The notes: a model not told the origin generated them from the letters alone. 7,587 bases of DNA from ANME-2 cluster archaeon (GCA_023544495.1 JAMJFV010000093.1:1-7587), one strand, 5' to 3'. Shown: positions 1 through 5,685, numbered from the stretch's first letter. Program-made: numbers and translations.

Positions 1-498
1 CAGTATTTCATTTTCATAAAAACCTTCAACAGCATTCCCAGATCGAATCAACTCCCTCAATTCTCCAAATGAATAACTTATCTTCCTCTCATTTAAGGCC
101 ACACTTAACAATGACATCAGGAGATAACCAAAAACAACCATAACAGTATGTGTTTCTATACGGTCACCTGCTATGATAAACTGGATCTATCTCCAGATCG
201 GATTTCAAGGCTCTGAACCCTTGTTCCACTATATCTCTGCTTTTATATATCTCGATAAATTCCTCAGCTGATAATCTCTTATGATTTGTAAACAAAACAA
301 AAAACCCATATCCTTTTTTCTCAAATTGACAAAATACTCGTGGATGGTATGACCCTGAGAGAACTGTGCATGAAACGAATGGAGATCTTTGATCTCACTA
401 TGAAAACTACGTGCAACTATACCAGGTGGTTGATAAACACCTTGCCTGTTTATCTGCCTGATAGGAAACATATCCGTCTGATCGCAACCTGACAGGAA
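1..498 (-). pseudogene. Decayed IS4-superfamily DDE transposase, C-terminal part, frameshifted, cut by window edge
   Basis: Minus-strand remnant of an insertion-sequence transposase. The best-preserved part (about 311-167) reads GFFVLFTNHKRLSAEEF, then YKSRDIVEQGFRALK, which fits the IS4-family Y-x2-R-x3-E-x6-K signature exactly and contains the third catalytic acid. It continues as SDLEIDPVYHS, then in another frame as GDRIETHTVMVVFGYLL down to position 1. At least two frame changes are needed. One is a -1 shift at an A6 run on the coding strand (positions 319-314). The other is near 168-173, just before a TGA at 166-164. The 5' part stays in the first frame, open from 498 (ATG at 471), but I do not recognise its sequence. 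No first or second catalytic Asp and no terminal inverted repeat are visible. The C-terminus lies beyond the left edge. The YREK motif makes the family secure; assignment to IS1634 or another subgroup is uncertain. Confidence 0.8.
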
Positions 499-560
499 TT
501 AAACTTTAAACGTAACGCCCACTGGTGGCATTTTATTGGGGGAGTTTCTTTCCAGGTTGA

Positions 561-580
561 GTTTAGTTTAGTTTAGTTTG
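561..580. repeat. Short tandem pentamer repeat (GTTTA)
   Basis: Three exact GTTTA units are followed by one GTTTG unit. This is a simple low-complexity repeat in non-coding DNA, with no evident function. Confidence 0.75.
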
Positions 581-613
581 GTGATGTCGGTGAGGGGACA
601 GGAAGAGGGTGGT

Positions 614-642
614 TTGAAAAGTGGCCAAAATGCCATTTTCAA
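614..642. repeat. Imperfect inverted repeat
   Basis: TTGAAAAGTGGC (614-625) pairs with GCCATTTTCAA (632-642), leaving one bulged G at 621 and a six-base loop. It could fold as an 11-bp hairpin in RNA from either strand. No T-run follows directly, so I do not call it a terminator. Confidence 0.5.
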
Positions 643-945
643 GAAACTTACAGATCAAAGCAATCAACTGGTATATGAACTGAGTTCTGTGTTCACACGC
701 TCTAAGCATTGACCTGAGAAATGATATAACAAAGGCCATCTTCACGTGCCAAACCTTGCACTTTTGTGTAGTGCAGATACCGGATTGCCGGCCATGATAC
801 GATATATTCCAGGTTAATCCTCTCTCGCCGCCCGCCCCCTTCACACCACCTGCTCTGCCACCCTGCCACCTTGTCTGGTTTCGGTGTTCGTGCTTCTCCT
901 GTTCTGATTATTGGGCCGGCGGTGTGACCCCATGAAAATTTACAA

Positions 946-957
946 TGTATACTTTAT
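946..957 (+). promoter_or_regulatory. Possible archaeal TATA box for the GGR-family gene
   Basis: The AT-rich run TGTATACTTTAT is centred about 40 bases before the ATG at 991. That would place transcription start near 975-980 with a very short leader. No Shine-Dalgarno sequence precedes the start, which fits a leaderless or near-leaderless message. The call rests on composition and spacing only. Confidence 0.3.
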
Positions 958-990
958 TACCTATCATTGAATAAACAATTATGATACATT

Positions 991-2142
991 ATGAAGAAAT
1001 ACGACATAATTGTAGTGGGGGCCGGACCGGCAGGGCTTTGTTTTGCAGGACATATTACAAATAAGAATGTACTGGTAATTGACAGGAAACATGAGCTAGG
1101 GCGTCCCGTAAAGTCTTCTGCCGGGACATTTACCGACACTCTTATTGATTTTGGACTTGAGGACGCTGTACGTCATTCATCGAACGGGTTCAGGATTATC
1201 CTTGGAAACGGCTTTACCAGAGGATTCCACTATGAAAAACCCGTACTTCATACCTTGGATTTTCCCCGGATGATCGAAATCCTGTCCGAAAGAGCAAGGA
1301 ATAATTGCGAAATAATACACCCGGCTTCAGTTGAGAAGGTAACCATAAAGAATGGAACGATTGACAGTATTGAAATCGAAGATACCACGTTCAAAGCAGA
1401 CCTTTTTATTGATGCTTCCGGTGAAACACGAGCGCTATTGAAGCATCTAGCCCCGTTATATTATCAAAAACAGTGGCTAGCGTATGGACTGGAATATGAA
1501 GCTGCCGGACTTGACATGAATGCTGATCATTTTGACTTTTTCTTTGGTAATACTATCATTCCTGAAGGATATGCATGGATCTTCCCCACCGGAACGACCA
1601 CGGCCAGGATCGGCCTGGGAAAACTTGTGTACGGAAAAGGCGGTACAAAAAAGGTGAATTTAAAGGCAGCTCTCCATGATTTTATTTCATCAGGTATTAT
1701 ATCGGTCATGAATTTCAATGAAAATAATATTACCGAGACCCACGGCGGGACCATGACATACTATAAACCACTAAAAAATCCATCCTTCAATAACTGTTTT
1801 GTGATAGGTGACGCATCATCACAATCCAGTTGTTTCTTGGGTGAAGGGATACGGTTCTCATTGATGTCTGCCAGGAAATTGGCTATTGCATTAAATTCTC
1901 ATGACATAGAGACGACCAGGATGCATTATCAAAATTATATTTCAAATATGACCCGGTATTTCAATATTTGTATGATATTTCTGCATTTTTATAAACTGGC
2001 CCCAGACAGGGCCATTCACGCATTAATGAAAGCTTTGACTGATTATGATAATGCAAATATGTTGAGAATACTAAGGAGTGAATTCAAAAGGACCGATTTT
2101 GCCCGGTTATTGTATACTGTACCGAAGAACGCGATTTTATAG
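991..2142 (+). CDS. Geranylgeranyl reductase family FAD-dependent oxidoreductase
   Basis: A 383-residue flavoprotein of the geranylgeranyl reductase (GGR) family, whose archaeal members saturate double bonds of isoprenoid chains in membrane lipids or quinone-like carriers. An N-terminal Rossmann fold shows YDIIVVGAGPAG (residues 4-15) as the dinucleotide motif, with Asp31 closing the second strand (VLVIDRK). Residues 191-199 (PEGYAWIFP) match the PxxYxWxFP signature of GGR enzymes. CFVIGDASS (269-277) and FLGEGIRFS (282-290) are the C-terminal FAD-contact motifs. Length is close to the roughly 390-410 residues usual for archaeal members. There is no signal peptide or clear membrane helix; association with the membrane surface is likely. 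No Shine-Dalgarno site is seen, and an ATG at 981 is out of frame. Whether the substrate is archaeal phospholipid, a prenylated electron carrier or another isoprenoid cannot be read from sequence. The gene stands alone and converges on the HEAT-repeat gene. Confidence 0.9.
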   Translation: MKKYDIIVVGAGPAGLCFAGHITNKNVLVIDRKHELGRPVKSSAGTFTDTLIDFGLEDAVRHSSNGFRIILGNGFTRGFHYEKPVLHTLDFPRMIEILSERARNNCEIIHPASVEKVTIKNGTIDSIEIEDTTFKADLFIDASGETRALLKHLAPLYYQKQWLAYGLEYEAAGLDMNADHFDFFFGNTIIPEGYAWIFPTGTTTARIGLGKLVYGKGGTKKVNLKAALHDFISSGIISVMNFNENNITETHGGTMTYYKPLKNPSFNNCFVIGDASSQSSCFLGEGIRFSLMSARKLAIALNSHDIETTRMHYQNYISNMTRYFNICMIFLHFYKLAPDRAIHALMKALTDYDNANMLRILRSEFKRTDFARLLYTVPKNAIL

Positions 2143-2180
2143 CGCAGCACAATTATTACAGTAAATAATGCAAAAGCGCT
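2141..2180. terminator. Nested palindrome between convergent genes, possible bidirectional terminator
   Basis: AGCGC (2141-2145), overlapping the reductase stop codon, pairs with GCGCT (2176-2180). Inside it ATTATT (2152-2157) pairs with AATAAT (2164-2169). Either strand of RNA could fold this way. Position between two converging genes suggests transcript ends. Archaeal terminators are mainly T-runs and none is strong here, so the call is tentative. Confidence 0.3.
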
Positions 2181-2242
2181 CTAACATCCAAATGATAAGA
2201 TGCAAAGCCTCCCTGCATATTTCCCACTCCACCTGAGCACCA

Positions 2243-3277
2243 TCACCCGTCGCTGTCCCGGCGTTTCGAGAGTTCCAGCAAGTCCTGAGAAGCCTGAACT
2301 CTATCGGTCACATACTCAAATGCCAATCCAAGAGCATCAGCTGCCCGTTTTCGAACATCGCTGTCAGCATCCTTGCTAAGAGTCACCAGGTCGTTCCATG
2401 CACTGTCCTTATCGTTCATGTGTATGAATGCCAAAGAAAGTGCGTCAGCTGCAGCCCATTGCACCAGGCTGTCCCCATCTTTCATGAGTACTAGCAGCGT
2501 ATTCCATGCCTGTTCCTGATCGGTCATATACTGAAAAGCCCTGCCAAGGGCATCCGCTGCCCCCCTGCGCACAATATTATCCTCATCCCTGGTCAGAGAG
2601 AGCAGGTCCACAGATGCCTGAACCTTATTGGTCACATACGGGAATGCAAAGCCAAGTGCATCAACTGCACGCCATCTCACGCCCCTGTCTCCATCGTTCG
2701 TCAATACAAGAAGGTATCCAGACGCCTGAACCTTATCGGCAATATGCGGAAATGCAGAACCAAGAGCATCTACTGCTCCCCTTCTGACGAGATTGTCATC
2801 GTCCATGGTAAGTTTCAGAAGGTCTTCTGATGCCCGGACTTTATCAGTAATAAGCGGGAATGCAGAACCAAGTGCATACGCTGCACGCCATCGAACACCA
2901 CTGTCTTTGTCTTTTGTAAGTGCAAGTAGCTCACTGGATGCCTCATCCTTATCAGTGACATGTTGAAATGCACAACCAAGGGCGTCAGTCGCTCCCCTTC
3001 GCACGTCGCTTGTCTCATCTTTTGTGAGTGCAAGCAGGTACTTAGTTGCCAGAACCTTATCAGTCATGTGCTTGAATGCAAAACCCAGTGTATTAGCAGC
3101 GCCCTTTCGTATACCGCTATGTTCGTCTTTCGTAAGTGCAAGCAGATAACTTGAAGCCTGTTCCTTTTCCTTGTTCAGGAGAATCGAGAAATTATATCGT
3201 ATTTGCTCTCCTGCTTCTTTGTGACCTTCTATAGTATCATTTAGGGCTATCCGCTGAATTTCAGCATAATCTTCCAA
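2243..3277 (-). CDS. HEAT-repeat protein with an exact 36-residue period
   Basis: A 344-residue soluble, acidic alpha-solenoid protein of the HEAT/PBS-lyase-like repeat type. After an unrelated N-terminus (residues 1-44), eight full repeats of exactly 36 residues begin with Leu-Leu or Leu-Val at 45, 81, 117, 153, 189, 225, 261 and 297. Each has helix A around LLxLTKD, a D-x-x-V-R turn, and helix B around GAADALGxAF followed by a TDK linker. A ninth repeat (333-344) stops after its first helix. Such solenoids usually bind proteins or assemble complexes; no catalytic domain is present. The start is TTG at 3277, supported by GGTGG at 3288-3284 and a TATA-like run further upstream; no ATG is available in frame nearby. 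It lies 158 bases downstream of the UbiB-type kinase on the same strand, but its own TATA-like box suggests separate transcription. The partner and biological role are unknown. Confidence 0.85.
   Translation of the reverse strand: MEDYAEIQRIALNDTIEGHKEAGEQIRYNFSILLNKEKEQASSYLLALTKDEHSGIRKGAANTLGFAFKHMTDKVLATKYLLALTKDETSDVRRGATDALGCAFQHVTDKDEASSELLALTKDKDSGVRWRAAYALGSAFPLITDKVRASEDLLKLTMDDDNLVRRGAVDALGSAFPHIADKVQASGYLLVLTNDGDRGVRWRAVDALGFAFPYVTNKVQASVDLLSLTRDEDNIVRRGAADALGRAFQYMTDQEQAWNTLLVLMKDGDSLVQWAAADALSLAFIHMNDKDSAWNDLVTLSKDADSDVRKRAADALGLAFEYVTDRVQASQDLLELSKRRDSDG
2282..3145 (-). repeat. Eight tandem 108-bp coding repeats (HEAT units)
   Basis: These are the DNA counterpart of the eight 36-codon HEAT units, 8 x 108 bp with no insertions or deletions. 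Alternate units resemble one another more than neighbours do. Units 3, 5 and 7 carry Trp in the turn (VRWRA, VRWRA, VQWAA), while 2, 4 and 6 carry VRRGA. This suggests a 216-bp two-unit block was duplicated. Confidence 0.8.
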
Positions 3278-3302
3278 AAATATCCACCGATTTACATATT
3301 AT

Positions 3303-3312
3303 GTTATATGTA
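3303..3312 (-). promoter_or_regulatory. Possible TATA box for the HEAT-repeat gene
   Basis: Read on the minus strand the run is TACATATAAC, centred about 30 bases before the TTG start at 3277. That would put transcription start within a few bases of the ribosome site GGTGG (3288-3284). Based on composition and spacing only. Confidence 0.35.
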
Positions 3313-3435
3313 TTAAGTTAATCGAAATAATCCACATCATCCGCCCATATTTCCCTTAAAATCTGTTCCCTGTCATCATTCTTAAATATTTTTGGACCAG
3401 AACATCCAGTTTTTTGATAGGGCTGGCATGATAAT

Positions 3436-4986
3436 TCAGGTGACCCAGACAAGAATTGCAGCAGCCAGTATTGCAATTGCAAGCATGAAAGCTCCTTTTT
3501 TCATCACACTGTATCTGTGCTGTTTGGCTGCATTCCTCCTCTCCATGGACATAAAGAATACATCAAGAGAATTAAAGGTGCGGTCAACCCTTGCCGGGAG
3601 TGACCTGAACATCATATAATAGTTGGTCGCATCCTTCTGGATATTCTTTGCAATCATTCCGGGACTGAACCTGGCGCGCATCGACTTCCCGACCAGTGCC
3701 TCTGCCTCGTCCATGATATTGAACGCAGGATCAAGTTTTATACAAACATCTTCGATCAGGAACAGTGCCCTTTCCAGTCGTGAGAATATCCTGGGCAAAG
3801 AAATATTATATTTTACCGCCATCATCACGTAATTATCGCTTTGCTTCTCCCCGGCCTTACTGAAATGCTGTCGGGATATGAGCATGTCCATATCCTCCTT
3901 AAAAGCATGTATATCAATGCTTTTGTCCTTCACTGCCCCTATCCTGAAGAAATAATCAGTAGCCATGTCCACATCTCTTTTATACACCCCGTAGAACAGG
4001 TTGAACAGGTTCCACTGAAGTTCGCTATCAAGCACACCAACAGCACCAAAATCCAGCAAGGCGATACTGCCGTTTTCAAGAGCGATGATGTTCCCGCCAT
4101 GAGGGTCGGCATGGAAAAAACCGTCCAGGTATATTTGTTTCAGATAACTTTCACTTATCAGTTTTACCAGTCTGGTAATTGTATTCCCGTCAATATCATG
4201 CAGGTCCTGGATCTGGGTCCCGTGAATAAACTCCATTACCAGTACTGTATCACGGGTATAATCCCAGAATACATCCGGTATCTTCACCTTCTCGTTATCC
4301 TTGAAGTTCTCCCTGAACCTCTCTATGTTCAGGGCCTCGCTCTTGTAATCCAGTTCCCTGGTAAGCATATGCTTGAAATCATCAAGGAACCCGTCAACAT
4401 CAAAATCCTTACCAAAACCTAATAAGCCAAAAAGGACCCTTTTCAGGTCCTTCAATATCATCAGGTCGAGGTTGATGATATCGATCACATCAGGCCTGGC
4501 TATCTTTATTGCCACTTCCCGCCCATTTAGCACCGCCCGGTATACCTGGCCTATTGAAGCGCTGGCAATGGGATCGGTATCGAACTCATCATAAAGGTCC
4601 AGGATATCATTGCAGTGGTAACAGAAAGGACTGTGTTCCTCAGGTACGGTATCACATATGCAGGTCCCTTCAAATGACCTCCTCATGCTGTCAAATGGCA
4701 ATACTTCTACATCGTCATGCAGTGTATCCAGTTCCATAATATAAGCCCTCGGCAACAGGTCTGGCCTGTTGCTCAGGGTCTGGCCCAGTTTTATGAACGT
4801 GGGTCCCAGTTCTTCGAATGCCTTTTTGAGTTTGGCTGCATTTTCACGGTATTTCTGGTCTATCTGGCATGAACATTTCTTATCAGAAATATAATCCTGC
4901 TTGATATCTGTGTATAACAGGGAAAAAAGATTGTATTTAATAAAAACAATAATTATCCTGATATATCGACCTGATTTTTCAAACAT
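3436..4986 (-). CDS. ABC1/UbiB/AarF-family atypical protein kinase-like protein with C-terminal membrane anchor
   Basis: A 516-residue member of the ABC1/ADCK/UbiB atypical kinase family, which supports quinone and isoprenoid-lipid homeostasis in bacteria and mitochondria; the archaeal role is not established. Family hallmarks are present: KxGQ (Lys66-Gln69), the alanine-rich loop variant PIASASIGQVYRA (139-151), the ATP-binding Lys161 in VAIK, Glu211 in ELDYKSEA, the catalytic loop HADPHGGN (292-299) and DFG (312-314). One hydrophobic segment near residues 499-515 ends the protein, a single predicted membrane anchor. Between KxGQ and the alanine-rich loop lies an unusual cysteine cluster, C109-x-C111-x10-C122-x2-C125, apparently inserted relative to ordinary members. 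A second CxC is at 38-40. The start is ATG at 4986; it lacks a Shine-Dalgarno site but has a TATA-like box about 28 bases upstream, as expected for a leaderless message. It is transcribed away from the ubiquitin-like gene. The specific client and lipid partner cannot be inferred. Confidence 0.92.
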   Translation of the reverse strand: MFEKSGRYIRIIIVFIKYNLFSLLYTDIKQDYISDKKCSCQIDQKYRENAAKLKKAFEELGPTFIKLGQTLSNRPDLLPRAYIMELDTLHDDVEVLPFDSMRRSFEGTCICDTVPEEHSPFCYHCNDILDLYDEFDTDPIASASIGQVYRAVLNGREVAIKIARPDVIDIINLDLMILKDLKRVLFGLLGFGKDFDVDGFLDDFKHMLTRELDYKSEALNIERFRENFKDNEKVKIPDVFWDYTRDTVLVMEFIHGTQIQDLHDIDGNTITRLVKLISESYLKQIYLDGFFHADPHGGNIIALENGSIALLDFGAVGVLDSELQWNLFNLFYGVYKRDVDMATDYFFRIGAVKDKSIDIHAFKEDMDMLISRQHFSKAGEKQSDNYVMMAVKYNISLPRIFSRLERALFLIEDVCIKLDPAFNIMDEAEALVGKSMRARFSPGMIAKNIQKDATNYYMMFRSLPARVDRTFNSLDVFFMSMERRNAAKQHRYSVMKKGAFMLAIAILAAAILVWVT

Positions 4987-5007
4987 AATCAGTAAATATG
5001 TTAAACT

Positions 5008-5019
5008 GTATTATTTAAG
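5008..5019 (-). promoter_or_regulatory. Likely TATA box for the UbiB-family gene (leaderless spacing)
   Basis: On the minus strand the run reads CTTAAATAATAC, centred near 5014, about 28 bases before the ATG at 4986. Archaeal transcription usually starts about 25 bases downstream of the TATA centre, so the message would begin almost at the start codon. The absence of a Shine-Dalgarno site agrees with this. Confidence 0.45.
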
Positions 5020-5061
5020 TCTGCTTGATAAACTTATTCTTTGAATTGGTTATCCATATCA

Positions 5062-5073
5062 TAATAAAAATAT
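5062..5073 (+). promoter_or_regulatory. Possible TATA box for a transcript starting near 5092-5097
   Basis: An A-rich TAATAAAAATAT run sits about 25-30 bases before the first base of the long inverted repeat at 5097. If used, it would start an RNA right at the 5' arm of that repeat. No annotated protein start is served by it, since the ubiquitin-like gene is 250 bases away and has a nearer candidate box. Confidence 0.3.
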
Positions 5074-5096
5074 GCCCGGAGTGGGTAGCCCCGGAC

Positions 5097-5229
5097 GCGG
5101 CCAGTCAGCAACTATGGAGGTTTGCTAATAGATTACGGATACAAAGTAATTTATTGAGTGGTTTGTTGGGTGGGATTTTTCATTACGTATCCGGGCTGAC
5201 TTGGTCCGAAGATACTTATGACTGGCCGC
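5097..5229 (+). ncRNA. Candidate structured RNA (family not recognised)
   Basis: A GC-rich island in an AT-rich intergenic gap. GCGGCCAGTCA (5097-5107) and TGACTGGCCGC (5219-5229) are perfectly complementary over 11 bp. Inside, CGGATAC (5136-5142) pairs with GTATCCG (5187-5193), continued after an AAA bulge by GTAAT (5146-5150) with ATTAC (5182-5186). This second stem of 12 bp holds a G/U-rich loop (5151-5181). A third small hairpin, AGCAA with TTGCT (5107-5111 and 5122-5126), is possible. A TATA-like box lies at the right distance upstream. The same 5' arm can also pair elsewhere (GTCAGC 5104-5109 with GCTGAC 5195-5200), so two folds compete. I do not recognise tRNA, SRP RNA, RNase P RNA, C/D or H/ACA guide features, or a known riboswitch. 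The alternative is a small protein gene in the frame 5025-5234. Complementarity is seen directly; that it is an RNA gene or leader is inference. Confidence 0.35.
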
Positions 5230-5268
5230 ATTAACACGATTTTGGTTTACAAATGTAAAACATCAATC

Positions 5269-5282
5269 CAATAAATTTTTAG
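5269..5282 (+). promoter_or_regulatory. Possible TATA box for the ubiquitin-like gene
   Basis: The AT run around CAATAAATTTTTAG is centred about 52 bases before the ATG at 5328. It would give a leader of roughly 25-30 bases that includes the GGAG ribosome site. This suggests the gene can be transcribed independently of the structured region upstream. Confidence 0.3.
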
Positions 5283-5315
5283 AATACATATCAAAATCAG
5301 AACATGGTATAGAAT

Positions 5316-5319
5316 GGAG
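5316..5319 (+). promoter_or_regulatory. Shine-Dalgarno site of the ubiquitin-like gene
   Basis: GGAG lies eight bases before the ATG at 5328, which fixes that start. Confidence 0.6.
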
Positions 5320-5327
5320 ACACAACC

Positions 5328-5624
5328 ATGAAAGTGACCATCGAATTCGACTACACCCAGAAAGACCTGATGGACGAAATGAAAATACTGGACGTCCCGG
5401 AAAGTACCACTCTTCTCGCTTTTCTGAGGATCGTGGATACACTGATCGAAGAAGCCTGTGCTTCAAAAGGACTTGACGCGGGTAAATTCAGGACGCTCAG
5501 CGGCAATAGTAATCTGAACAGCTGTATTGCCACCGTCAATGATGAGGCACCGCCGGACCTGCTTGAACACTGTTTACAGGAAGGTGACACCGTATCCCTG
5601 CTCTATGGATATTGCGGGGGATAA
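5328..5624 (+). CDS. Ubiquitin-like small archaeal modifier / MoaD-ThiS-like protein ending in Gly-Gly
   Basis: A 98-residue protein that appears to have a beta-grasp fold. Its C-terminus, GDTVSLLYGYCGG, has the final strand plus exposed Gly97-Gly98 tail shared by ubiquitin-like proteins, MoaD, ThiS and archaeal SAMPs. In that family the terminal Gly is activated by an E1-like enzyme and becomes either a thiocarboxylate sulfur donor (molybdopterin, thiamine or tRNA thiolation) or an isopeptide link to lysines of target proteins. The N-terminus (MKVTIEFDYT) suits the first strand, 19-33 the second strand into a helix, and 66-77 a middle strand. Cys96 just before Gly-Gly is unusual, as are Cys44, Cys66 and Cys82. 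The protein is longer than most MoaD or ThiS proteins (about 65-90 residues). No E1/MoeB-like, MoaE or ThiG gene adjoins it, so pathway assignment is open. A GGAG site eight bases upstream supports the start. The Gly-Gly tail class is well supported, the exact role is not. Confidence 0.75.
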   Translation: MKVTIEFDYTQKDLMDEMKILDVPESTTLLAFLRIVDTLIEEACASKGLDAGKFRTLSGNSNLNSCIATVNDEAPPDLLEHCLQEGDTVSLLYGYCGG

Positions 5625-5640
5625 ATTCATCAACATGAAT
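5625..5640 (+). repeat. Small hairpin just after the ubiquitin-like gene stop
   Basis: ATTCAT (5625-5630) and ATGAAT (5635-5640) form a 6-bp stem with a CAAC loop, starting at the base after the stop codon. It is weak and AT-rich, with no T-run behind it. Possibly a transcript-end or stability element; no function is shown. Confidence 0.3.
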
Positions 5641-5642
5641 CG

Positions 5643-5677
5643 TAACGGTCTCATTTGATGCCTTCCGTTAATCTTTT
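5643..5677 (+). terminator. Possible terminator of the ubiquitin-like gene
   Basis: TAACGG (5643-5648) pairs with CCGTTA (5665-5670), followed directly by ATCTTTT. A short hairpin with a short T-run, 20 bases past the stop codon, is a plausible transcript end. The T-run merges into the TATA-like box of the next gene. Confidence 0.3.
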
Positions 5678-5685
5678 AATATATG
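5674..5685 (+). promoter_or_regulatory. Possible TATA box for hppA
   Basis: TTTTAATATATG resembles the archaeal TATA consensus. Initiation about 25 bases downstream, near 5705, would give hppA a leader of roughly 80 bases, consistent with its use of a strong Shine-Dalgarno site rather than leaderless translation. Confidence 0.4.

Larger units (their letters stand above)
499..945. other. Gene-poor intergenic stretch
   Basis: I recognise no gene here. A 93-codon minus-strand frame (844-563) is open, but it has no ribosome binding site, no recognisable domain and an unconvincing composition. The stretch holds a short pentamer repeat (561-580), an imperfect hairpin (614-642), a C-rich segment around 825-870 with CTGCCACC-type short repeats, and a 10-base inverted repeat with one mismatch (841-850 against 918-927). 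Since it lies beside a dead transposase, it may be further insertion-sequence debris, but nothing visible proves that. Confidence 0.5.

Noticed and set aside
563..844. 93-codon minus-strand frame in the gene-poor stretch
   Set aside because: No ribosome binding site, no recognisable domain, and it runs through the pentamer repeat and a C-rich segment. Most likely chance openness or old debris.
2282..3145. Regular 108-bp repeats considered as a CRISPR or non-coding satellite array
   Set aside because: The units are contiguous, diverged between copies, lack spacers, and translate into one continuous HEAT-repeat protein.
3841..4422. 193-codon plus-strand frame inside the kinase gene
   Set aside because: Antisense to a well-supported ABC1/UbiB coding region with all family motifs; a shadow frame.
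5074..5196. tRNA-like acceptor stem: GCCCGGA (5074-5080) complementary over 7 bp to TCCGGGC (5190-5196)
   Set aside because: No T-arm with TTCGA before the 3' arm, no convincing D-arm or anticodon arm, and no CCA-compatible end, even allowing an intron. Kept only as a competing helix of the structured region.
5097..5229. Inverted repeat considered as ends of a miniature transposable element
   Set aside because: No target-site duplication flanks the arms (GGAC before, ATTA after) and no related transposase ends are visible in the window.
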